A stretch of DNA of 64,000 nucleotides. Origin: Dryococelus australis. Lineage: Eukaryota; Arthropoda; Insecta; Phasmatodea; Phasmatidae. Shown piece after piece: positions 1-11,650 of this stretch. Each line of letters begins with the position of its first letter. The first letter of the stretch is position 1. The DNA lies in NCBI GenBank assembly GCA_029891345.1, contig CM056994.1, positions 60,047,251 to 60,111,250 on the forward strand, given 5' to 3'. A program made the position numbers and the translations under genes. The notes beneath the pieces were generated by a model. That model worked only from the letters and a program-made list of their open reading frames with translations. It did not search any database and had not been told where the DNA came from.

Positions 1-217
1 TTACTCGCTGTTTAACTGATCCATCAGTCAAACAGCAAACCATTGAAAAATAGTGAAAAGAATTAGTGATGAATCAGTGGAAAATGTCACTGAATAAATA
101 AGTGAAGGAAGTCTGGCATAATTTCATTGAGCCGTCAGTTAAATTCACTGTTTAACCAGTCAGGTACTGCTGACTGATTGAAACTGTGAAAATTTTCACT
201 GATTCATTTTTAGAGTG
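1..217. mobile_element. Right end of a CACTCT-ended DNA transposon
   Basis: The stretch is packed with short direct and inverted copies of CAGTGAAA and AACTGAT and ends in TTTTTAGAGTG followed by TA. The same terminus and the same sub-terminal repeats bound a complete copy at 34165-35247. The left end lies outside the window. The CACT-type terminus suggests the CMC/EnSpm group, but no transposase is visible, so the class is inferred from the ends only. Confidence 0.6.
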
Positions 218-321
218 TAGAGAACAACCAGAGGGATGAAGCATGCCCTTGCTGGCTGAAAAGTGGAGCGGCGACCTACTCTCCTCCTCTGCCTTTTCTT
301 AGTTGACACTTATGATCAATC

Positions 322-372
322 GAATCTCAAGACCTCGCTGTTAAGAGCCGCCCATGTCTCTTCATTTCACTT
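322..372 (+). repeat. 3' tail fragment of the tRNA-derived SINE
   Basis: The segment has the TCTCAAGACCTCGCTGTTAA core followed by GAGCCGCCCATGTCTCTTCA. It matches the 3' end of the full SINE at 25511-25764. The tRNA-like head is absent, as expected of a 5'-truncated retroposon. Confidence 0.7.
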
Positions 373-431
373 AAGACAAGAAAGCGATATCGATTACTCT
401 TTAATATAAAAATTACAGACATTTAACGCAG

Positions 432-521
432 TCCCCAGTGGCGCAATAGGTTAGCGCACGGTACTTATAAGACAGTGTCCGAGCAATGCCGGGGTTGTGA
501 GTTCGAGCCTCACCTGGGGAA
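432..521 (+). tRNA. trnI-UAU: tRNA-Ile (anticodon UAU) with intron
   Basis: A 7-bp acceptor stem pairs TCCCCAG (432-438) with CTGGGGA (514-520). The D arm contains GCGC..GCGC, and the T arm carries GGTTGTGAGTTCGAGCC. The anticodon loop CTTATAA (464-470) gives UAU. A 16-nt intron (471-486) follows one base 3' of the anticodon, the canonical position, after which TGCCG closes the anticodon stem. A T-run at 526-530 fits a Pol III terminator. Eukaryotic tRNA-Ile(UAU) genes typically carry such an intron, which supports a real gene, although a tRNA pseudogene cannot be excluded. Confidence 0.88.
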
Positions 522-530
522 TAACTTTTT

Positions 531-1283
<753 letters not shown>

Positions 1284-1724
1284 AATACTTGAACCATCAG
1301 AAAAACAATGGTAAATTAAATGGTAGGACCATCAGAAAAAGGTCAAATTAAATGCTCGGACCATCAGAAAAACAACGGTAAATTAAATGCTCGAATCATC
1401 AGAAAAACAACGGTAAATTAAATGCTCAAACCATCAGAAAACCATCAGAAAAAAATTACTCTTAATTTTCTGATCCAAAACATTAAATGACGATTCGGGA
1501 ACAAACTCAAAAAAGAGAATAAAAAGTTGCGTTTGGGAGCAGTTTCAAAAAGTGGATTAAAAAGTTGCGTTTGGTCAGATCGTAGTCTTTAGAAAATAAG
1601 TTGCGTTAAATTGAGTGCATCTGCAAAAATGTGCGTAAAAAGTTTCGATTGGGTGTAGTTGCAAAAAAAAAAAGTGGTTTAAAAAATTTGAAAATGGAAA
1701 AAAATAAAATATTGTATACAATAA

Positions 1725-2771
1725 ATGGACACAAATAAAAATCAATTAATATCTAATAGGATAACGGCCATGGCAATGAAAAAGGCTAACGCAACTGGTA
1801 ATGTATGGAAAGAATATACATTTAAGAAAGATATTTTTGTAAAAAGAAAGAAGATGAAACCTCAAGAGAAGTATGTCAAGTGTGAAACTTGTAATCACTT
1901 TTACAAACCATCTCTTATAATAAGTCACTTGAAAAATAAAATTCATAAGTACACACTCAGATTCAGTGTAGAAGAAATCGAAACAGCATTTCAAAGTAGG
2001 ATCAATACTTATGCTGTAAAGAATGTGAATGCATACAAAGACCCAAATCATTTCCTAAACGATGTAAAAGAAACTGTCACAGGACTAATTAATAAACATT
2101 TAAAATCACTCAAAGTGAACATGAAACTCTTCACTGAGTACAAAAGGGGAATTGGTGAGAATATTGAATATGTAGAAAGCTCCTTCAAAACAAAGAACGA
2201 AATTATACTGAAATCGACTAATCTTGAAGAATATTATGTCAACAGCATATCGAAAATCATAGCAAAGGGATCTCAGTGGGTACTCAACAGAATATTTAAA
2301 CTAGAAGTGCGAATAAATAAATATGTACCATTCAAGGGCAGTTCTTATGTAGATCTCCCAGAAAAAATCAAAGATAGGCAGGCGGTAATTAATGTTAAGA
2401 ATAATGATCAAAAATGTTTTTTGTGGTCTGTTCTATCTGCATTGCATTAAGTACAAAGAAACCCCCAAAGAGTGAATAAACACATAGCTTACGAACATGA
2501 GTTTGATGATGTACTTAAGGGTTAGGAATTTCCAATATAATTGGAGAGCATACCAACCTTCGAGAAAAGAAGTGGAATTTCTATTAATGTATACGCATAC
2601 GAAGAAAAAGATGGCGATAAGAAATATATAATCTCCCCATTAAAAACAACAAAAAATAAAATGGCTAAGCATATTAACCTACTCTATATCGAAGACGAAA
2701 AGAATGACTGACCACTACTGCTGGATAAAAAGTCTTTCGAGACTTATAGTATCACAAGTATCAAATAATAG

Positions 2772-2808
<37 letters not shown>

Positions 2809-5334
2809 GTGTGTGTGAATGCGTGCGTGCGTGCGTGTGTGTGTGTGATAGATGTTTGGAATATTCCTACTCTGTAAGTAAGCTTAAAGATCACGAACAA
2901 GACTGCCGAGATCACGATGGTGTTAGAGTTGAACTACCATATAAAGGAAAAAAATGACATTAAGATTTAAAAACAAAAATCATTCTTTGAGAGTTCTGTT
3001 TGTGATATATGCTGATTTTGAATGTTTGTTGACTATAATTGAAACTTGCCAACCAAACCCCGACGAATGCTACACGAAATCATACCAAAAACACGAGCCT
3101 ATTAGCTTCTGTTACTATGTAAAATACGAACATAGTAACTATAAACAACCAGTAACTTATGAAGGATCAACTATATTCGTTAAAATGCTAATGGAAGAAG
3201 CAAAGTCTATTGGTGATATATACACAAATGATAAACCAATGCTTCCACTAACACAGAAAGAACAAATTGATTTATGATACAGCTACCCATTGTCATATAT
3301 GTGAAAAGTCTTTGAATAGTGATTCTGTGAGGGATCACGATCATCTTATGGGGAAATTTAGGGGAGCTGCACATAGAGATTGTTAACTTATCGTATAGAA
3401 ATCCATGTTTCATCCCAGTGTTTATACACATTCTATATGGTTATGACACACATTTATTCATAAGAGATCTTGGCATCAATGAAAATAAAATTGATCTAAT
3501 TCCCAACAACTAAGATAAATATATTTATTTTACGAAATATGTATGTGAAAGTGTAAACCTTAGATTTATTGACTCATTTAAATTTATGGCTAGTAGTATC
3601 GATAAACTCTCTAGAAACCATTCCAGAAGCGAATTCCGAGAAACGTGTAAGCATTTTTCCAATGAACTTCTTGACTTTGTTATAAGAAAAGGTGTTTATC
3701 CATATGACTACATCGATAGTGCTGAAAATTTTTGTGAGACATCACTTCCATCCAAAGATGCATTTTACAACAAACTCAATAAATGTGACATTACAGATGA
3801 AGATGACTAATTTGCGAGAAAGGAGTGGGAAAAATTCAACATAAAATCTCTAAGAGAGTACACAGAACTCTATAACAAATCTGATGTATTAATATCGTCT
3901 GATATAAAGGAAAATTTTAGAGATGTATGTCTCAAAACATATAAACTAGATCCAGCATGGTATTTCACAGCCCCAGGATTAGCGTGGGATGCTATGCTCA
4001 AACATACTAAACTAGAACTAGAATTATTAACAGATTACGATATGATTTTGATGATAGAAAAAGGTGTTCGTGGTGGAATTTCACAATGTTGTAAACAATA
4101 TGCTAAAGCAAATAATAAATATATGAATGCTTATGATAGTACAAAGGAAATCTTTTATCTTACATATTTGGATGCCAAAAACTTATGTGGATTGGCTATG
4201 AGCCAGTATTTACCCTATGTTGGTTTAAGTGGGGAAATACAAATATAGATGTAACGAAAAAACGAGATGATTCTAGAAAAGGTTATATATTGGAAGTTGA
4301 TTTGGAATACCCCCATGAACTACACGATCCACCAGAAGGTTCAAAAAATCCCAAACTCTTAACTACTCTGTATGATAAAGAAAAATAGGTATTATACTAT
4401 GTAATTCTTAAGCAATATCTATCTCTCGGAATGAAGTTGAAAAAGATTCATAGAGTTCTGGAGTTTGATCAATCAGATTGGCTTAAGTCCTACATTAATC
4501 TAAACACAAATATGAGAACAAAGTCTACAAATGACTTTGAAAAAGATTTATACAAATTAATGAACAATTCTGTTTTTGGAAAAACAATGGAAAAAAATTA
4601 GAAACAGAGTGGATATACGGTTGTGCACAAGTTCTAAGCAAATTGATAAACTAGTGGCTAAACTAAACTTTAAAGATAGAACTATATTTACTAACTCTTT
4701 GGTTGCAGTTCATATGATTAAAACAAAACTGTGCTTTAACTAACCCATTTATGTTGGAATGAGCATACTTGATCTATCGAAAGTCTTAATGTACGATTTT
4801 CACTATAATATAATGAAACCAAAGTACGGGAAAAATATTGAACTGTGCTACCAAGATACTGATTCATATATCTATTATATAAAAACATCAGACTTCTACA
4901 GTGACATGAAAGTAATGGTCTATCATTTTCATACTTCTGACTATAAAAAAGATAATCCACATGGTATACAGTTAGTTAACAAAACGATTATTGGCAAAAT
5001 GAAAGATGAACGTAATGGAAAAATAATGGAAGAATTTATTGGATTGAAATCGAAAATGTATGCAATAAATGTGGAAGGTGATGTAAAGAAAACAGTAAAG
5101 GGTGTGAAAATCACAATAGTCAGAAATGAGATTAATTTTGGTGACTACATATAGTGTTTGTTTGATAAAAAAGTGTTGTTCAAAATTATGAATCTTATTA
5201 AAAGTAAGAAACATGAACTCTATGCAATTGAGTTGAGAAAAAAACCATTAAATCCCGAAGATGATAAAAGATTTATTCTTAAAGATGGCATTTATACACC
5301 ACCATGGGGGCACAACAAAATTGAAAAAGAGTGA
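1725..5334 (+). pseudogene. Protein-primed family B DNA polymerase (Polinton PolB), broken
   Basis: This would replicate the element from a terminal protein primer. The 241-codon open N-terminus (1725-2450) begins at ATAAATG and ends in a segment resembling the conserved pre-exonuclease region of insect Polinton polymerases. After that the reading frame changes repeatedly. Visible landmarks in order are: YADFE (3008-3022), the exonuclease I motif; a CxxC...H...C cluster (3291-3383); motif A as DAKNLCG (4171-4191), where the usual Tyr is Cys; motif [10 protein letters not shown] (4554-4580); and motif C YQDTDS (4849-4866), with both catalytic Asp intact. The C-terminus ends YTPPWGHNK near 5320. 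At least eight stops or frameshifts plus a microsatellite interrupt it. Family assignment is firm, and the gene is non-functional. Confidence 0.92.
2775..2848. repeat. (TA)n-(TG/CG)n microsatellite inside PolB
   Basis: An alternating AT tract followed by a GTGTGC-type tract lies inside polymerase coding sequence. Coding similarity resumes on both sides: Ser/Asn-rich residues before it and a CLEYSYSV segment after it. The repeat begins at in-frame Tyr-Ile codons. Confidence 0.9.
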
Positions 5335-5367
5335 TACTATGACATATTTTTTTAAAATGTTAATAAA

Positions 5368-6870
5368 ATGATTACCTTTACAATTATCATCTTAATTTTG
5401 ATAACCTCCAGCAGAGGTGAAAATCAAACACTTTCCGCAATAAATTATTTAAATGATTTTGGGTACTTAAAAGTATATGACAAAGATATTACACATTCAA
5501 ATTCATCAGCAGTTTCAAATGCTCTTCGACTTTTTCAAGAGTATCACAACATAACAATTAGTGGTGAAATAAGTAAAGAAACACTAACACTAATCAAAGC
5601 TCCTAGATGTGGGGTACCAGATGATATATTTGGCTTTTCTACATCTATTACCAAATGGACAACGAAAGTAATAAAACGGCATTATGTGTTAGCCAATCAT
5701 GACATACTACAACTAACTCAAGAAGTGTTTCATACGTGGGCCAAACATAATGCCATTATGTTTAAACACGATACTCAAAACCCGCACATAATAATATCAA
5801 ACAAATGTAGTATCCACACATTTCAAAAGTCTCGGAATTTATGTAATAGTAAATAAGATGGGAAAGAGGGAATACTTGGTCATGATTTTTTTCCCGAAAT
5901 CAGATAACTCACTAGTTGATATTCATATTGATGCCGAAGAAGATTAGTATCTTAAACATGACAACAAATCTCAAGAAAAATAAATCTTTTCGTTGTGCTA
6001 TTGCATGGAATAGGACATGCATTAGGAATACATCATTCGAATGTCAACGAGTCTGTAATGTATCCAATTTATGTCTCAGATCGACTAACATACAAACTGA
6101 CAATATTTTGACAATTCAGAATCTATATGGTAAACCTAAAAGATCTATGCATTCGTTATTCCCTCCTAAACCAAACATATTATTCCATACAAAAGAAGTA
6201 GATTTGTGCAACTTGAAAAACATAATTACATTTTTGGTAGTCAACCAAGTGATGTATATTTTTGATAAAAAATATGTTTGGATATATGACATAGTAGATA
6301 AAATAGTTAGTAAACCAGAGCTTACAACTAACTGGTTATATTTCTTACCCGCTATATTTGAAAGCTTTACATATATTTATCAGAGACCATCGGGGGAAAT
6401 TGTAATGTTTATCCAGTCAAATGTATATACATTTGAATATCCTAGTCTGCGACTCGTGTCTGGATATCCAAAGGTTATTTATGATATGTGTATACCTCAG
6501 AATTCCAAAATAAAAGCAGTTGTAAACACCTACTCTGGTCGCACTTTTGAATTTTACGATGAAATGTATTTTATGGAACTGGAGGAGTGCTAATGCAGAT
6601 CTAAATCTTTCGGTTTAATTTCAATGAAATTTCTGGGCTTACCAGCTGGGTTAGATTCTGCTTTTAGATACACCAATGGGTTATTATACTTCTTCAAGAA
6701 TACAACATACTATGAATTCAGTGAGTTTACGAACATGTTGACCAGAGCTGACAAGATTTGATCTTTCAGTGTTCAATGTAAAGTGTTCTACATTACCATC
6801 CTCATACTCAGATATTCTTAATCAGTTCAAAAAATTAGTGATGCAAATGGAGACGATCTCCGTACATTAA
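5368..6870 (+). pseudogene. Matrix metalloproteinase with hemopexin-like repeats, captured cargo, broken
   Basis: The gene starts 33 bp after PolB at TTAATAAAATG. The first 162 codons are open: a hydrophobic signal peptide (about residues 1-17), a peptidoglycan-binding-like prodomain, and the cysteine-switch PRCGVPD at residues 79-85 (5602-5622). The catalytic domain then runs across frameshifts and a stop in the DAEED segment near 5946. The zinc site (6004-6036) reads HGIGHALGIHH: three His are present but the catalytic Glu position is Gly (GGA). A Met-turn, SVMYPIY, follows at 6052-6072. Downstream, 225 codons plus a shifted tail resemble hemopexin blades (for example LPAGLDSAFRY near 6640). 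In animals MMPs are secreted matrix proteases. This copy is inactive by several lesions. Confidence 0.88.
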
Positions 6871-6976
6871 ATTTTACTTTATTATTATTATGTATCAGGA
6901 GTCTATTAAAAAGGTTCTTTAATTTTCATTTAAAAAACACTCATAATTTTAAAGAAAAAATTATATAACAGTAAAT

Positions 6977-7006
6977 GTTTTTAATGGATAACCATCCATT
7001 AAAAAC
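6977..7006. terminator. Perfect palindrome between convergent MMP and capsid genes
   Basis: Arms of 13 bp (GTTTTTAATGGAT at 6977-6989 and its complement at 6994-7006) surround a 4-nt loop. It lies about 107 bp after the metalloproteinase stop and 80 bp after the capsid stop on the other strand. Similar palindromes occur at 12218-12244 and 13952-13979. A shared 3'-end/termination role is inferred from position. Confidence 0.6.
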
Positions 7007-7087
7007 TAATAACCATATATGTTTGCGTACTATTGGATTTGGTGATTCTTTCACTTTTAACATCATAAATTAGGTTTCTTTGACTTA

Positions 7088-8251
7088 CTAGTTACACATT
7101 ACAAATAGTTGTAGTCGATATTTTACAATAGCGGTTTTTCTGTAAGAACAATCAATAAAATACAATGGTATTCTCCCAATAAATGACCCAGAGTTGAAGC
7201 ACAGTTCATTATTACGATAATGGGTATCTAGTTTAGTCTTTGAATTTCTAAAATCAGTGTAAGCAATATACATCTTATCAAAAATTTTATCATCAATGTT
7301 TAAATTCCAACTCTCTTTGGGAAATACTTCATTCCGTCCATTCTTAAAATAAATATTTTTGACGAAACAAGAGTCAAACACTGAACCGTGTGTGAATTGC
7401 CCAGCATCTTATTTTCTGTTTTGCTGAAAACCAACAGTGACAAAGTCTGACATATCGAATTGGATTTAATTGAACTGATATTTTATATCAAACTGAAATG
7501 AGTTTGCATTAGTAGGTACTGGTTTTTCAAGACATTGTCAATAATTAAAACCAATTGCAATTTTGGGGTGTTTGTATAATTTTGCTTAAATTTCATCTCC
7601 ATACATAGGATCGGATTCAACAATTGGCCACAGAATTTCCATTTTCTCAATAACAAATTTAGCAACATCTGGTCTATTATCTTCATCATCATCAGATCCA
7701 TCTGCTTTCTTTGGGGGTCTTCTGTAAAAAGAAGCATCATCATTAGAATTTCGCATGAATGTGATCTTGTACCCAACTTTCCAGAATATTTCATTGCAAT
7801 CTCTCATAAACCCAAACAAATATCTTAAAGGACAGGTAATTTCGTTAAGCTTATCTTTCCTAACATATTTACCTAGTTCTATCTCCGATGTTTGGAAGTA
7901 TGCTGATTCTGATTCCGAACCTAGCAATGTATGCATCATTGTTAAAATGATGCCACGGTTGTCAATACTTTCGATTATACAACCATGTTTAAAGATCTCT
8001 ATTCTTGAGAACTGGAATGGGAAGAAATTCTCACATAGATCAATAGTTGAAGGTTTTTCATAATCTGCATTTGTATCTCTTTTAGTTAGCCTATACTGTT
8101 GGTATACATAAGCTTCATTCGGATGTGAAAATGCATCGCCAATAGGAATATCAAACTCAATGCCCTTGTTGTATTCATTCAAATTATTTTTTGTTTGGTC
8201 GTTTGGTGGAAACGACTGATGCTGGTAACTTTCAATTTTTTATTGATCCAT
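7088..8251 (-). pseudogene. Major capsid protein (double jelly-roll, Polinton type), broken
   Basis: Capsid-family similarity is clearest in the 7586-8182 block, with residues such as FSHPNEAYVYQQYRL and CPLRYLFGFMRD, and in the C-terminal block 7088-7381 (VFDSCFVKNIYF, KLDTHYRNNEL). The probable start ATG is at 8251 (TATATAACAAATG) with an in-frame stop at codon 4. Further stops and frame changes lie between 7390 and 7600. The protein would form the hexagonal shell capsomers. Its usual length in the family is longer than the about 390 codons spanned here, so some sequence may also be deleted. It is convergent with the metalloproteinase and follows the integrase on the same strand. Confidence 0.85.
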
Positions 8252-8277
8252 TTGTTATATAGAAAATAAAAATTTCT

Positions 8278-9177
8278 TAAACAACTACACTTTTCTTATC
8301 AACCCAAGAATTATGACTACTATCAAAACCCAAAAATTTAATTAGCAGCTTATTTCCTTTTCTTTGCAAACCTTTTTCCACTAAGTAGTCTTTATCATAT
8401 TTAGTCTTAAGCAGCTCTGGCTCATAAAAAATTCCTTTAACAAGTTAATTTTTTAAATCTTTTATTCTGTATGGCGTGGGGTGTGTGTGCAATACTTCGC
8501 ACACTTCAAATTCTTCAGTGGACCAATTTGGTGTATATCCCTTTTCAAACAAATTTTTACTTTTACTTATACTAACTTTATCTCCTATTGCAAACTTTGG
8601 TTTAACCATATTTCTTTCTCCTCCATACATGTTGATTAGAATAGAACTTTCATTCTTTGCATTTACATTGGTGGGTTTCATTCCGATTGTACTGTGAACA
8701 GTGTTATTGTATTCACTTATTAATATAGGTAATACAGCCACACATTTATAGTTTCCCTACATAGTAAATATCTTCCACATTTTCTCCTTCAATGTTCTAT
8801 TAAATCTTTCTACAATGCTAGCTTTATTTTCACTGTATGTTGAATAGTGTGTTGTGTTGTTATTGGAGATTAATGTGTTAAATGAATTATTGTAAAATTC
8901 TTTCCCTTTGTATGTTTGTAAATGCATGGGTTTGCGATCATTCAAAATAGTTTTAAATGCTAACATAACATTTTCACCAGTTTTATCTTTGATTGGTATA
9001 TTTGGAACAAATATCTATCACAGTTAACATATATTTAAACCCTTTGTTAATTCTGTGTATACCTTTTAAAGATCCGGAATTAATCCCAACTAAATCGGCT
9101 TGCCAAAGATCATCGATGCCAAAAGATAGAACAGTTCTTCTGGGAAATCTATTTTGCATTGGTTCTGTGAATTTCAT
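8278..9177 (-). pseudogene. Retroviral-type integrase with C-terminal chromodomain (Polinton), broken
   Basis: The DDE core is recognisable in three frame-shifted blocks: WQADLVGI with the first Asp at 9094-9096; LQTYKGKEFYNN, where the second catalytic Asp is Tyr (TAC, 8910-8912); and VERFNRTLKEKMW with the Glu at 8808-8810. An SH3-like tail (8445-8741) is followed by a chromodomain-like end with YLVEKGLQRK and LGFDSSHNSW (8280-8400). The N-terminal HHCC zinc-binding region is not seen; the frame begins only about 25 residues before the core. The protein would have inserted the element into host DNA. It is non-functional through active-site loss, frameshifts and truncation. Confidence 0.9.
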
Positions 9178-9367
9178 TTACAATATATTTTTTTTTTTAC
9201 CCCCCCACCAGTGAATATCGAGTTATTGATAACACAACATGTACAAACACATTTAATTCTTACTTTGATATTATTTGTATGTTCATATGAACTTAGTGTA
9301 TTTTTCATACATTTAAGACAGTATACATTTAATTTATCATTGTTCATTTTATTTATTTATATAATAA
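9178..9367. promoter_or_regulatory. Divergent promoter region between integrase and PLA2 virion protein
   Basis: This AT-rich gap separates two genes that start on opposite strands. The rightward gene begins at TATATAATAAATG (9358-9370) and the leftward frame at TTGTAAATG. A poly-T/poly-C tract at 9188-9208 lies where missing N-terminal integrase sequence would be expected. Promoter role is inferred. Confidence 0.45.
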
Positions 9368-10792
9368 ATGATACAAAAAATTGTAAACAATATAGAGGAG
9401 AGTATAGAGAGAAGAAGGCAGCTAATTGAAAAGATTAAGACATTTAGAAAATTTCGCCAAGATGAATATAATAAAAATGAAAAACACGATCAACCATTGA
9501 TAGATGCGATAGAAGATTTGGGACAAAATATTGGACACATAACAAATGAGAATAAGAATTTAATAAAAGAACTTGTTCCATTTGCTGTTAAGAATTTAGA
9601 CTACCCACAGACACCAACAGAAATATCTTTTGAGAGAAAACTGTTTGGTAAAACAAGCACCGATAAATGCTATGACGATGGCATTAAACGATTTGGCAAT
9701 GAAGATGAACGATATGATGATGAACGCTATGATGATGACATTAATCGAATTGGCGATGATGAACGCTATGACGGTGAACACTATGACGATGAACGCTATG
9801 ACGAAGCGTTGGGGCATTTGAAAACTGATATCTCACAGTTAACTAACAACAAAACATAATTTATTGATAATAAAGTGGCCGATTTCTTAGATGACTGCAA
9901 AGACGATGTTTTTGGACTAAAGGCTGATAAAGGTAGATTGTATATTGGCGATAGCGAAGTAACATTCAACAATGACAAATTTACTGTAAAAGGCCGAACA
10001 TACACTGGAACTGATGGTTTGATGAAACTACTAACTAGTAAGAAAGTAACAGAAAGTGACTACACTGCAACCGACTATGAACACTATAGTTGTATCGTAG
10101 CAGATACAAACACAGTTTTTCAAAACAAAATCGAGTAAAGGCAATAAATGGAAAATTATTGTTAAACCTATTTTCGATTCGATTAAAAAGAAACGTCCCT
10201 CACATAAAAAAGTGAAAGGTATAAAGAAATATACAGACTATCCCAAAGAATACATATGGATGGATGATGTTAGGATGCTTATTGATCGACTTCTCGTTAT
10301 TTATGGCGAAGTGAATGCTAGAAATGATAACTATTACAATGAAAAAGTTGGAATAATGAATATGCTCAACATCAAGTTTAGTGACTTTGTTGTGAATAAT
10401 CCAAAATTTATACCCTATCTGATACGAATGTTAAACACAATGCCACATACTTTTTGGGAGTCGAAGCATCACGGAAAGGACTACTCAATGACATAATAAA
10501 TTTACTACCTTTTGAGTTGCATGCACCCGGTTATCAGTACTTAGGTCCGGGTACTAGACTAAAAGAGAAAATTGAGCATCCACTAGATGCGGCTGCAATG
10601 GAACATGATATAGCTTATCATCATCATAAAGATCTGGCTGAAAGACATTTAGCTGACAAAGAACTAGAAGAGAAAGTGTTCAAATGGTTGTTAAGTTCAG
10701 ATGCTGATCTAAATGAGAGATTGTGGGCTGGTATTACTGGATCTGCGATGCATATTAAATGTAAGCTTGGCTGGGGAATTAAAATAAAATGA
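9368..10792 (+). pseudogene. PLA2-containing virion protein (DUF8207-like plus parvovirus-type phospholipase A2), broken
   Basis: The span reads as one gene in several pieces. It opens with a 163-codon N-terminal coiled region with an acidic repeat tail. A single in-frame TAA (9857-9859) precedes a block (FGLKADKGRLYIGD...) like the domain I know as DUF8207 in insect Polinton proteins. A frame change near 10140 leads to a helical block with MLIDRLLVIYGEV, and another near 10470 to the PLA2 domain. That domain has the Ca-binding YLGPGTR loop (10543-10554 covers the GPGT codons) and the catalytic HD pair in EHDIAY (10604-10609). Parvoviral VP1 PLA2 acts in endosomal escape; adintoviruses carry a homologue. 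The PLA2 domain itself looks intact. Confidence 0.85.
9704..9806 (+). repeat. In-frame acidic coding repeat (DDERYDD type)
   Basis: Four to five near-identical 15-18 bp units (GATGAACGCTATGA core) encode Asp/Glu/Arg/Tyr-rich hexapeptides at the end of the first segment of the PLA2 protein. All three reading frames stay open through much of it because the unit length is a multiple of three. Confidence 0.85.
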
Positions 10793-10812
10793 AAAAATAT
10801 TTGTTATAATAA

Positions 10813-11215
10813 ATGAAAGTAATAAACATTGTATTTCAAGTTCCTAACGAGGAGTTGAAAGGTTTGAATATTGATTCTTTCCTAACGAAAGACCTACTGG
10901 AACATAAAAACAAGAAATTAAAGGAGGGCAAAGTGATGACTATCACAATTTTAGTTCCACAACTTAAGAAAATGTCCAAAGAAATGAAAACTGAAAATGG
11001 TATGACAGTTCACAAGGGTGGATTTTTACCCTTAATTTTTGGCAGCATTGGGAGCTCTAGGAGCGTTAGCTGGTGGTGCATCATCTATCGCTACTTCAGT
11101 ATTTAATGCTAAAAAGAAAAACCAAGAATTGGAAGAACAATGCAGACATAATCTAGCTATGGAGGAATACGGCAAGGGATTGAAGAAAGTTAAGTGGGGT
11201 AAGAATGTTAAATAA
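10813..11215 (+). pseudogene. Small Gly/Ala-rich hydrophobic virion protein (pX/pVI-like), one frameshift
   Basis: The frame starts at TTATAATAAATG, 20 bp after the PLA2 gene. About 75 residues of a charged N-terminal region lead to a GGFLPLIF segment. A frame change near 11045 then continues in GALGALAGGASSIATSV and a Lys/Glu-rich tail ending in KWGKNVK at 11215. A short hydrophobic Gly/Ala stretch flanked by basic residues is typical of a minor virion/core protein next to the protease in insect Polintons and adintoviruses. The family match is from general pattern, so the exact role (membrane-active or core) is uncertain. Confidence 0.65.
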
Positions 11216-11288
11216 AGTAACTCCACGCAGTAACTTTGATATTGGTAAAATGGTTAAAAATTTTAACATTAAAAATTAAACATTAAAA

Positions 11289-11650
11289 ATGTTCGTGTTA
11301 TTTATGATCGATGAGCTACTTAACACGCCACTCGATAATGAATGTGGAATTGGTAATCTAGATGTTTCAACAAACTCTTGTACACACTGTGTATGCTATT
11401 GGAAAAAGCAAACAATGAATATTATTTTGATTCATCTGGTGGAAATCCATCCCGATAATTAATAGCATATCTCGGAAGTGATATTTTTTGTTATGATGAT
11501 AGAATTCAAAATTTCAATCAAGTAACTTGTGGTCATTTTTGTGTAATTGTGCTAAATTACTTTTCACATAATTTTAAATATCCAAAAATTATTTCACTCT
11601 TAATAAACAATGGACATATGTGGAAATGCATTAGTGAGCTCTTGGATTGA
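11289..11650 (+). pseudogene. Adenain-type cysteine protease (Polinton PRO), broken
   Basis: The N-terminal frame has NECGIGNLD then CTHCVCYW, holding the catalytic His. Adenain-type enzymes usually have Trp after the His; here it is Cys. A frameshift near 11420 moves to a frame with DSSGGNP (acidic residue of the triad region), a TAA near 11459, then QVTCGHFCVIVLNYF near 11530, which carries the oxyanion Gln and nucleophile Cys. The C-terminal frame runs to a stop at 11650 and would overlap the next gene by about 40 bp; the true end may be nearer 11608. It would process capsid precursors. The start is preceded by AACATTAAAAATG. Confidence 0.82.

Noticed and set aside
5916-6100. Frame KSFRCAIAWNRTC as the metalloproteinase active-site region
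   Set aside because: The zinc-site motif lies in a different frame over the same bases; this frame only becomes the relevant one further downstream.
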